From the NCBI GenBank assembly GCA_029939015.1, contig JAOZTV010000139.1, forward strand, positions 1-8,001: a DNA stretch of 8,001 bases, read 5' to 3'. Shown here in pieces: positions 1-5,980 of the stretch (position 1 is the first letter of the stretch; every line of letters starts with the position of its first letter). Both the position numbers and the translations under genes were made by a program. Under the pieces are notes generated by a model. The model searched no databases and was not told where the DNA came from. It saw nothing but the letters and a program-made list of their open reading frames with translations. Source of the stretch: Candidatus Aminicenantota bacterium (lineage in GTDB: Bacteria; Acidobacteriota; Aminicenantia; UBA2199).

Positions 1-33
1 CTTTTTAGTGCCATGCTTAAAAATATAAAATGA
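1..33 (+). CDS. C-terminal end of an upstream gene (partial), product unknown
   Basis: Reading from base 1 gives an open frame ending LFSAMLKNIK and then TGA at 31-33. The TGA overlaps the ATG of the next gene (30-32) in the classic ATGA arrangement seen with translationally coupled genes. The other two plus frames meet stops at 5-7 (TAG) and 26-28 (TAA), so this is the only frame that can carry a protein into the prenyltransferase gene. The downstream gene has no clear Shine-Dalgarno of its own, which supports coupling. Only ten residues are visible, so no family can be named, and a chance open frame of this length is easily possible. Confidence 0.4.
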   Translation, partial: LFSAMLKNIK

Positions 34-929
34 AAATAATTCTATTGATAATAAGTACTATGCGACCTAAACAGTGGGTAAAGAATTTTTTTATATTTGC
101 TCCTGTGATTTTTTCTCTACATTTTTCGAATTTTTCAGAATTGAAACAAGTGATAATAGCTTTTTTCCTATTTTGTTTAATAACTGGAAGTATTTATATT
201 ATAAATGATTCAATAGATGTAAATGCAGATAGGCAACATCCAAAAAAAAAGAAACGACCTATTGCATCAGGAAAATTAAGTGTGTCTTCTGCAATAATAA
301 TTGCAATTTTATTATTGATTATTACACTTAGTATAATTTATATAATAAATATTTATTTCTTCCTTATTGCTCTTTTTTATGTTATTTTAAATGTTCTTTA
401 TTCTTTTTATCTAAAAAAAATTGTAATTCTTGATGTATTAATTATTGCTATTGGTTTTGTATTAAGGGTTATGATTGGCGGTGTTGTAATTAATAGTATT
501 GAACTCTCACCATGGATATTAATTATAACTTTTATTTTAACAACTTTTTTAGGTTTAATGAAAAGAAGACAGGAGTTGGTGCGTGTTGAAAAACTAAAAA
601 AAGATAATATAATAATTGAAACAAGAAAAACTTTAAAAGACTATAATCTTATTTTATTGGATCAATTAATATCAATAACAACAGCAACGACTCTAATATC
701 ATATATAATTTATGTTCTTGATAGTGACATACAAAATAAATTTCATACTGATAAATTGTTTTTTACAATTCCGTTTGTAGTTTTCGGCATTTTCAGATAT
801 CTTTATCTGGCATTTGTAATGGATAAGGGAGAGAGTCCTGAGGAAATACTTTTTTCAGATATTCCCTTTCTAATCAATATCATCCTTTGGATTACAAGTT
901 TTGTCAGTATAATTTATTATAAAATCTAA
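30..929 (+). CDS. UbiA-family prenyltransferase, decaprenyl-phosphate phosphoribosyltransferase-like
   Basis: An integral membrane enzyme expected to transfer phosphoribose from PRPP to a long polyprenyl phosphate, the reaction of the mycobacterial DPPR synthase (Rv3806c), at the inner membrane. The N-terminus MRPKQWVKN (residues 11-19) is a hallmark of that UbiA branch. The Mg-binding motif is N59-D60-x2-D63-x3-D67-R68, followed by HP (70-71) and RPIASG (76-81). The second conserved region has LD (134-135) and FVLR (143-146), then KRRQEL (178-183) and SPEEILFSD (269-277), all typical of DPPR synthases. Multiple hydrophobic helices span the 299 residues, a normal length. The ATG overlaps the preceding TGA, and the helix before MRPKQW supports this start rather than the ATG at residue 11. 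An A9 run (242-250) encodes part of the KKKK segment. The family assignment is firm. The exact acceptor lipid is inferred, and UbiA relatives that prenylate other acceptors are the alternative. Confidence 0.88.
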   Translation: MKIILLIISTMRPKQWVKNFFIFAPVIFSLHFSNFSELKQVIIAFFLFCLITGSIYIINDSIDVNADRQHPKKKKRPIASGKLSVSSAIIIAILLLIITLSIIYIINIYFFLIALFYVILNVLYSFYLKKIVILDVLIIAIGFVLRVMIGGVVINSIELSPWILIITFILTTFLGLMKRRQELVRVEKLKKDNIIIETRKTLKDYNLILLDQLISITTATTLISYIIYVLDSDIQNKFHTDKLFFTIPFVVFGIFRYLYLAFVMDKGESPEEILFSDIPFLINIILWITSFVSIIYYKI

Positions 930-953
930 ATTAATTTAAGTTTTGGAACTAAA

Positions 954-1613
954 TTGGATAAAATTGAACTCCAGATTGTTAGAAAAATAAAGTTTGGCAA
1001 TATTAATGCCAAAGAGCTTCTTGATGTTTATTATAATAATGAAGGGAATTACAGGATAGTTTTTTTTTTAATTCAACATCCCTCATTTTCTGAAAAAATT
1101 GCTTTAAATATTATACCAAGGCTTTTTACAATTGATCTTTTAAGAATAATTAAAAATAGAAGGACAAACCCATTTATTAGAAAAAGAGCTGAAATCGAAT
1201 TTGTAAATAAGTATCCAAGATATGCTCAAGGCGAAAAAATTACATATATGAAAACGGCTCCAATATCTTTGTTAAATTATTTTATATGCGAGAATGATAT
1301 AAAAATATTAAATGAAATACTTGATAACCCACAGTGTACTGAAGAATTAATATTAAAAATGATAAATAGGGAAGATGGATTAAAAGGAAAATACAATTTT
1401 TATGAAGTGTTAGTTAATAAAGAATGGATAAAAAGAAGACAAATTGCTGAAGGTATAGCTAATGATAAGAAAGCACCAATAAAAATAATGCTAGAGATAC
1501 TTCCTTATTTAACTATCAATAATCTTGATAAACTATTTAATTCAATAAACACTCATAAAATAATAAAGAACGGAATTACAGAGTATCTTAACAACAGGAT
1601 AAATAATAAATAA
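954..1613 (+). CDS. Helical-repeat (HEAT/LRV-like) protein of unknown function
   Basis: A 219-residue soluble protein with no signal peptide or membrane segment and no recognised catalytic motif. It contains an internal repeat: residues 42-66 (HP, then KIALNIIPRLFTIDLL) resemble 170-194 (KIMLEILPYLTINNLDKL). Between them lie a GEK at 93-95, the NPQCTEEL segment (125-132) and a Trp at 158. This layout of short helical pairs with Asn/His-Pro turns resembles a loosely defined family of HEAT- or leucine-rich-repeat-variant-like proteins in Gram-negative bacteria. Such folds usually serve as protein-binding scaffolds, but no partner is evident. The start is a TTG with only a weak GGA at 945-947. 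No ATG or GTG lies between the in-frame upstream TAA (927-929) and this TTG, and the first downstream methionine (M99) would cut the repeats. It lies 24 bases after the prenyltransferase gene and is probably co-transcribed with it. A T10 run (1060-1069) sits in codons 36-39. The gene is real with good confidence; its function is unknown. Confidence 0.75.
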   Translation: MDKIELQIVRKIKFGNINAKELLDVYYNNEGNYRIVFFLIQHPSFSEKIALNIIPRLFTIDLLRIIKNRRTNPFIRKRAEIEFVNKYPRYAQGEKITYMKTAPISLLNYFICENDIKILNEILDNPQCTEELILKMINREDGLKGKYNFYEVLVNKEWIKRRQIAEGIANDKKAPIKIMLEILPYLTINNLDKLFNSINTHKIIKNGITEYLNNRINNK

Positions 1614-3674
1614 TTAAAATTCCTCAAATCCATCTTCGTCAGCATCGAAAAAATCATCATTTCCTTCAGTTTTTGCTTTTTTTTTTTGTTTTAATGGTGG
1701 AATAATTACTTTGCTCTTTTTTTTATTTGAAATAGAATTGTTTACTTTAGGCTCTGAGTCATCAATTTTAAATTTTGATACTAATTCGTTCAAGTCAAAA
1801 GCGTTGGATTTTAAGCCATTACTAGTTGCAGAAAACTCTTCAACAAGGGCTGCATTCTGGTTTATTACATTTTCTAATTGAGTTATTGCAATATTAATTT
1901 GTTCAACTCCAGTGTATTGCTCCTTTGCTCCATTTGCTATTTGTTCAATTTTTAAAACTATATCCTGAGTCATTTTAAAGAGAGTATTAAAAAAATCAGA
2001 TGTTTGCTTAATTAATTCCATACCTCGTTTTGTTGCTTCAAGATTATTAGAGACAATATCCTGAATGGTTTTTGAGGATTCAGCAGTTTTTCCTGCAAGA
2101 TTTCTTACTTCTGAAGCAACTACTGCAAAACCTCTACCGGCTTCTCCGGCTCTTGCAGCTTCAACAGCCGCATTTAATGCTAAAAGATTTGTCTGAAAAC
2201 TAATATCATTTATTACACTAACGATTTCATCAATATTTTTACTTGATGTATTTATTTCGTCCATTGTTGTTGTTACATTCTTTATTAATTCCTGCTTAGA
2301 CTGAACTTCTTTATTAAAGTTCATAAGTGTGTCATTTGCTTCATCTGAATTTGTACTACTTGACTTCAAGATAGATGTAAACTCTTCTATAGTTGTTGAG
2401 GTTTCTGTAATTGATGCAGCCTGATCTGCTGCACCAGTTGCAAGTGATTCTGAAGAATCATTTAATTCTTTACTACCTAATGAGACATCATTTGCATTTA
2501 TTTTAACATCGCGAACTATTTTCTTAAGATTTTTAGACATTTCTATCATCATCTTATATATTCCAGTAATATTTTCTTCATCATCAAAATCCATTGAAAT
2601 ATCTAAATTTGCAATCTTCTTGGTTAAATTCATAACTTCTTTGGGGTCTCCACCAATTTGGAATAAAACATTTTTAACAATATTATAGCTTAAAAAGAAA
2701 GTAATAATTAATATAAATAATGTAATAGTACTTAAAAGAATTAGACTTGATTTTGCACTCGATTGTAATTTTATTGTTTCTGTTACTAAATTTTTTCCTA
2801 AACTATCATCAACTATTTTTAATTGATTTATTTTCTGTGTAATTATTGCAAACCAGTTGCCTGCATCAATACCAAAATTTCCTTCAATAGCCTTGTTAAT
2901 AGCAATATATCTTAGTCTTTCAACTTCTTTGACAGAATTATGCTTTAGAGTATTATTACATAATTCAATGTCTTCTATAGTTCCAGCATTTTTAAAAATA
3001 CTCAAAAAGGCATCTTGTTTAGCGATAAGTGAAATAAACTTTTTATACATACCAGTGCCAAATTTATCTGCTGCAAATGTATTTGATAAAACCGCTCGTT
3101 CAATACCTGCTCTTTCTTTGGATTGTAGAAAATTAAAATAGGCAAATATCCTTCCCGAAATCTGTGCGTCGCTACTTAATTTAGATAAATATCCAATGAT
3201 ATTCAAAAATGAACTGTTCATATCAGTATAATATTTGATTGCATCTCCTGCACCTATATTTAAGGCAGAAATATCTCTTCTTTTTGTTTTTATTTGTTCA
3301 AGCCTATTTATAGCATCTGATAAAAGACTGTTTAATTGATTATCAGAATTATTTTCTTTAAAGTCCTTAATGAAATCATTAATTTCAATTATTTTCTGAT
3401 CTGTATCTGATCTCTGTTTAGTAAGTTCATTATTAAATTTTGTACCTTTTGAACCTAAAAACCCTGCTGTTCTTCCTCTCTCTTTTTGTGTTTCGTGTAC
3501 CAATGTACTTATTTTCAAAGAAAAATTGGATAAATCTTCTAAAATTGTCATCTCTTTATAGGTGGACATTTTGTCAAAGATACTCCAAATTGAAAAGAAT
3601 AAAAATCCAAGTAAAGGAATTATAATAATCATAACCAGTTTGTTTTTAAATTTAAAATTGTCTAATAATTTCAT
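1614..3674 (-). CDS. Methyl-accepting chemotaxis protein with periplasmic NIT sensor domain
   Basis: A transmembrane chemoreceptor that signals to CheA/CheW. The 686 residues read in order: cytoplasmic stub; TM1 about 12-30; periplasmic NIT (nitrate/nitrite-sensing type) domain about 47-297, with the paired motifs HETQKERG (60-67) and LQSKERAG (183-190); TM2 about 311-330; a HAMP-like segment 331-387 with GGDP (341-344); then the methyl-accepting hairpin. The tip is unmistakable (FQTNLLALNAAVEAARAGE, 493-511, followed by GRGFAVVASEVRNLA, 513-527). Candidate methylation patches lie near 414-432 and 606-620. From tip to helix end is about 125 residues, similar to 36-heptad receptors such as Tsr. 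A Lys-rich linker (about 637-670) leads to an acidic tail ending GFEEF, which fits the loose CheR/CheB tether pattern. NIT domains can bind nitrate/nitrite, but the ligand here is inferred from the domain only. The start is supported by AAGAGGTG four bases upstream of the ATG. The stop abuts the convergent gene's stop. Confidence 0.95.
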   Translation of the reverse strand: MKLLDNFKFKNKLVMIIIIPLLGFLFFSIWSIFDKMSTYKEMTILEDLSNFSLKISTLVHETQKERGRTAGFLGSKGTKFNNELTKQRSDTDQKIIEINDFIKDFKENNSDNQLNSLLSDAINRLEQIKTKRRDISALNIGAGDAIKYYTDMNSSFLNIIGYLSKLSSDAQISGRIFAYFNFLQSKERAGIERAVLSNTFAADKFGTGMYKKFISLIAKQDAFLSIFKNAGTIEDIELCNNTLKHNSVKEVERLRYIAINKAIEGNFGIDAGNWFAIITQKINQLKIVDDSLGKNLVTETIKLQSSAKSSLILLSTITLFILIITFFLSYNIVKNVLFQIGGDPKEVMNLTKKIANLDISMDFDDEENITGIYKMMIEMSKNLKKIVRDVKINANDVSLGSKELNDSSESLATGAADQAASITETSTTIEEFTSILKSSSTNSDEANDTLMNFNKEVQSKQELIKNVTTTMDEINTSSKNIDEIVSVINDISFQTNLLALNAAVEAARAGEAGRGFAVVASEVRNLAGKTAESSKTIQDIVSNNLEATKRGMELIKQTSDFFNTLFKMTQDIVLKIEQIANGAKEQYTGVEQINIAITQLENVINQNAALVEEFSATSNGLKSNAFDLNELVSKFKIDDSEPKVNNSISNKKKSKVIIPPLKQKKKAKTEGNDDFFDADEDGFEEF

Positions 3675-3678
3675 TTAA

Positions 3679-3686
3679 CACCTCTT
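3679..3686 (-). promoter_or_regulatory. Strong Shine-Dalgarno of the chemoreceptor gene
   Basis: On the minus strand the sequence reads AAGAGGTG, one mismatch from the full anti-16S complement AGGAGGTG, with four bases (TTAA) to the ATG at 3674. It fixes the start of the receptor and is the best ribosome binding site in the window. It lies almost at the predicted 5' end of the message. Confidence 0.8.
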
Positions 3687-3693
3687 AATTTTA

Positions 3694-3722
3694 ATTATCA
3701 AATAAATATAAAAAAAAGTCAA
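3694..3722 (-). promoter_or_regulatory. Sigma-70-type promoter of the chemoreceptor gene
   Basis: Minus-strand TTGACT (3717-3722) and GATAAT (3694-3699) are each 5/6 matches to the -35 and -10 consensus, separated by exactly 17 bases. Start of transcription would fall near 3687, giving a leader of only about 13 nt that begins at the Shine-Dalgarno. The spacer includes most of an 8-A/T homopolymer (3710-3717). The site resembles a vegetative promoter rather than the sigma-28 type often used for chemotaxis genes. Prediction from sequence alone. Confidence 0.6.
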
Positions 3723-3868
3723 GAAATAATATGTACTTCTTACAAAAATTTATAATATTTAATGCTTTGATACAAACTTAAGTATTGTTTAAACATTTTA
3801 AAGAATGCATCTTCAATAATACGTAACAATTTAGATGAAAATTATAAGAATTAAAAATGAATCAATGA

Positions 3869-4960
3869 TTAGAAAGCTTCAAAAATTGAAATATAAAGTC
3901 CACTTCCTTCATCTCCGATGCCATAATCAATTCTAAGTTGAATGTTTTCTTTTTTATCAATCATTATCCTCAAGCCTGCTCCATAAGAGATCTTCATATT
4001 ACCAAGATTAAAACTACTGAATTTTTCAGCCACAGTTCCGAGACCAACAAATCCAGCTAGGCCTATTCTCCAAAATAATGGTATTCTGTATTCCCCTTGT
4101 AAAACCATCATGTTTTTATCTCTGAATCTACCTCGATAATAACCTCTCATATTAAACTCACCCCCGAAATCAGATAATGCATTAAAGGGAACTACTCCAT
4201 TTTGTGTTGTCATTTTAGCCTGAAATGCCAGTACATGAGATGAGAAGATTGTAAGAAAATGGCGAAGATCTAATGAAACATCTGTATATTTATAATTACT
4301 CCCAAGAAAACCAGTAAAGGTTTTTGCAGTTAATTCAATTAATGAACCAGAATGAGAAGCAAATATATTATCCCTTGTATCAAAACTGAAAAGAAACCCA
4401 AGACCTGATATTATCCCATCAACGTTCCCATAGAAAACATCAGATTCCAATAAACCATCTGGCTTTGTTTCCAGTATAGTCCACTTCATATATTTGTATT
4501 CAATTCCCATATTTAAGCTTGGAAGAATTTTTTTTCGTATAGAAAGTGTAAGCAAAAAACTGTCAGATGAATAGTTTTCCATATTTTCTTCCATAGAATT
4601 AATACCAATCCCATAGAATTTATCCGGATATTTTTGAGTTTTAATCATTGATATCAATCTATAATCATTATTCTTAAAGAAAAGATCTGTCTTAATCTGA
4701 GCCTTAAATTGTTTGTTAAGTGTATATACAACTAAAGGAGAAATTGTTGATGGATGTATATTTTTGTCTTTTTTAGACAATCTGAAGATATAACTTCCGA
4801 CAGCACCAAATGCCATTTTTGTCTCAGGAGAATAAAAAGCCATAGGAGTGGCAAGAATTTTTCCTTTCTTATTTTCTTTTACTTCTTTTTCTGCAATGAG
4901 TTGACCAATAAGAGAGATTAGCAAACAAAATATTATTAAAGTATGTTGAACTTTATTCAT
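3869..4960 (-). CDS. BamA/TamA-family outer-membrane beta-barrel protein without POTRA domains
   Basis: A predicted surface-antigen (Omp85-type) barrel in the outer membrane. Residues 1-23 form a signal peptide with a likely cleavage after LIA. After a short Lys/Glu-rich segment, the rest alternates amphipathic strands. Diagnostic pieces are PETKMAFG (45-52), FYGIG (115-119), FDTRDNIF (193-200), and MRGYYRGRF (271-279), which contains the RGY of the barrel's conserved loop 6. The chain ends in Phe (F363), the usual outer-membrane assembly signal. At 363 residues there is room for a barrel of up to 16 strands but not for the periplasmic POTRA repeats of BamA or TamA, so it is not the essential insertase. 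Stand-alone members of this family have poorly known roles, and transport or lipid/protein export is only a guess. The ATG is supported by GGAG seven bases upstream (4968-4971). It has its own promoter region shared with the divergent prenyl synthase gene. Confidence 0.88.
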   Translation of the reverse strand: MNKVQHTLIIFCLLISLIGQLIAEKEVKENKKGKILATPMAFYSPETKMAFGAVGSYIFRLSKKDKNIHPSTISPLVVYTLNKQFKAQIKTDLFFKNNDYRLISMIKTQKYPDKFYGIGINSMEENMENYSSDSFLLTLSIRKKILPSLNMGIEYKYMKWTILETKPDGLLESDVFYGNVDGIISGLGFLFSFDTRDNIFASHSGSLIELTAKTFTGFLGSNYKYTDVSLDLRHFLTIFSSHVLAFQAKMTTQNGVVPFNALSDFGGEFNMRGYYRGRFRDKNMMVLQGEYRIPLFWRIGLAGFVGLGTVAEKFSSFNLGNMKISYGAGLRIMIDKKENIQLRIDYGIGDEGSGLYISIFEAF

Positions 4961-5011
4961 ATAGATACTCCAAAATCATTTTTATTTTCCTATTATTCAT
5001 TTTACAATATT

Positions 5012-5020
5012 ACTATAACA
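5012..5020 (-). promoter_or_regulatory. Possible extended -10 promoter of the outer-membrane barrel gene
   Basis: On the minus strand TGTTATAGT gives an extended -10 (TG-n-TATAGT, hexamer 5/6) with no good -35 at the normal distance. Transcription would begin near 5005, a leader of about 45 nt carrying the GGAG at 4968-4971. AT-rich background makes chance matches common, so this is tentative. Confidence 0.35.
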
Positions 5021-5100
5021 TTTTTTTAGAATATTTACGACTCACCTTAAAAATGTTAATTTATGAAGCAATTCGTATTCAAGCACCAAAACTATTTATG

Positions 5101-5109
5101 TGATATAAT
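5101..5109 (+). promoter_or_regulatory. Perfect extended -10 promoter immediately before the prenyl synthase gene
   Basis: TGATATAAT matches the extended -10 consensus TG-n-TATAAT exactly (hexamer 5104-5109). The base seven downstream of the hexamer is 5116, the A of the ATG start codon. The -35 position (about 5081-5086, AAGCAC) is poor, as expected for an extended -10 promoter. No Shine-Dalgarno precedes the ATG, so a leaderless message is predicted. Confidence 0.55.
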
Positions 5110-5115
5110 TCTCTT

Positions 5116-5979
5116 ATGAAACAGAAGATTATTGCAATTACTAAAGAAATAAATATAAAGATGTTAAAAGGGATTAGTAGGAAGGGTAGCTCACTTGATA
5201 TGGCTCTGGTTTATGCTTTGGAGGTACAGGGTAAAAGATTACGACCATTACTTTTTCTGTCTTTTATTGATGCTTTTAATGAAAATGGTTTTGATTATAA
5301 AGACTATTTTGATATTGCCTGTGCTATAGAATATATTCACACATATTCATTGATACATGATGACTTGCCATCAATGGATAATGATGACTATAGAAGGGGA
5401 CAACCTACGGTTCACAAAAAGTTTGATCCTGCAATAGCTTTGCTTGCCGGTGATACACTTCTTACATTGGCACTTGAAAAAATTGCTGATTCTAAGATTG
5501 ATAATAATAAAATTGTCGAAATAATGAAAATTATAACCAAGAGTATTGGAAGTCTTGGAATGGCAGGTGGTCAGGCTCTTGATCTTGGGTTTTCAGGAAA
5601 GAAAGAGGAGATTTTTAATATCCATAAAATGAAGACAGCTGAATTAATAACAGCAGCTATACTATCTGCTGCTGAAATTATTGGTATGTCAAAAGAAAAA
5701 AAAGATAAAGTGCGAGAGGCTGGAATATTAATTGGTATTGCCTTTCAAATGGCTGATGATCTACTTGATATTGAAGGTGATGAAAAATTAGTTGGGAAAA
5801 AATTAAACAAAGATATTGAAAATGATAGTCCGAATTCTGTATATTTCTATGGAAAGGATTTTATAAAGAAAGAGATTGAAAATTCATATAAGAAGACAAT
5901 AGAAATTTTTAATAAATTAGAAATTAATTCAGATGTATTCTTGTATTTAATTAAAAAAATGGTTTACAGGTCAAAATAA
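5116..5979 (+). CDS. ispA: Short-chain polyprenyl (probably farnesyl) diphosphate synthase
   Basis: A cytosolic trans-prenyltransferase that condenses IPP with allylic diphosphates, feeding quinone, carrier-lipid and other isoprenoid synthesis. The first Asp-rich motif is DDLPSMD (82-88), whose two-residue insertion is the bacterial FPP-synthase form. Tyr77, five residues before it, favours a C15-limited product. Other landmarks are GKRLRP (39-44), RRGQPT (93-98), GGQALDL (150-156), HKMKTAELI (169-177) and the second motif DDLLD (213-217). At 287 residues the length is normal. The ATG places GKR about 40 residues in, as in known IspA proteins, so a later start (M16) is less likely. The residue before GKR is Gln38 rather than the usual Gly. 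No Shine-Dalgarno is present (see the promoter entry). The gene is followed after one base by dxs, a common isoprenoid operon pairing. Chain length is inferred; a geranylgeranyl synthase is possible. Confidence 0.93.
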   Translation: MKQKIIAITKEINIKMLKGISRKGSSLDMALVYALEVQGKRLRPLLFLSFIDAFNENGFDYKDYFDIACAIEYIHTYSLIHDDLPSMDNDDYRRGQPTVHKKFDPAIALLAGDTLLTLALEKIADSKIDNNKIVEIMKIITKSIGSLGMAGGQALDLGFSGKKEEIFNIHKMKTAELITAAILSAAEIIGMSKEKKDKVREAGILIGIAFQMADDLLDIEGDEKLVGKKLNKDIENDSPNSVYFYGKDFIKKEIENSYKKTIEIFNKLEINSDVFLYLIKKMVYRSK

Positions 5980-5980
5980 T

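Noticed and set aside
2857..3141. Plus-strand open frame of 94 codons
   Set aside because: It lies wholly antisense to the NIT domain of the chemoreceptor, has no ribosome site and no recognisable protein character.
3440..3625. Plus-strand open frame of 61 codons
   Set aside because: It is antisense to the N-terminal part of the receptor; its hydrophobic, Leu/Phe-rich product is what the complement of Lys/Glu-rich codons gives.
3776..3794. Palindromes ACTTAAGT and GTTTAAAC between the barrel and receptor genes
   Set aside because: Short AT-rich palindromes without a stable GC stem or a T-tract; not a terminator or a convincing operator.
3860..3870. Inverted repeat AATCAATGATT at the end of the barrel gene
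   Set aside because: A five-base AT-rich stem with a one-base loop cannot form a stable terminator hairpin, and no U-run follows.
4591..4620. Direct repeat CCATAGAATT spaced 20 bases apart
   Set aside because: It lies inside the barrel gene, where both copies encode similar short tracts (FYG and NSM contexts); two copies only, with no array or site pattern.
5014..5019. Plus-strand TATAAC as a second promoter for the prenyl synthase gene
   Set aside because: No good -35 or extended element supports it, and the perfect extended -10 at 5101-5109 is a far better candidate.
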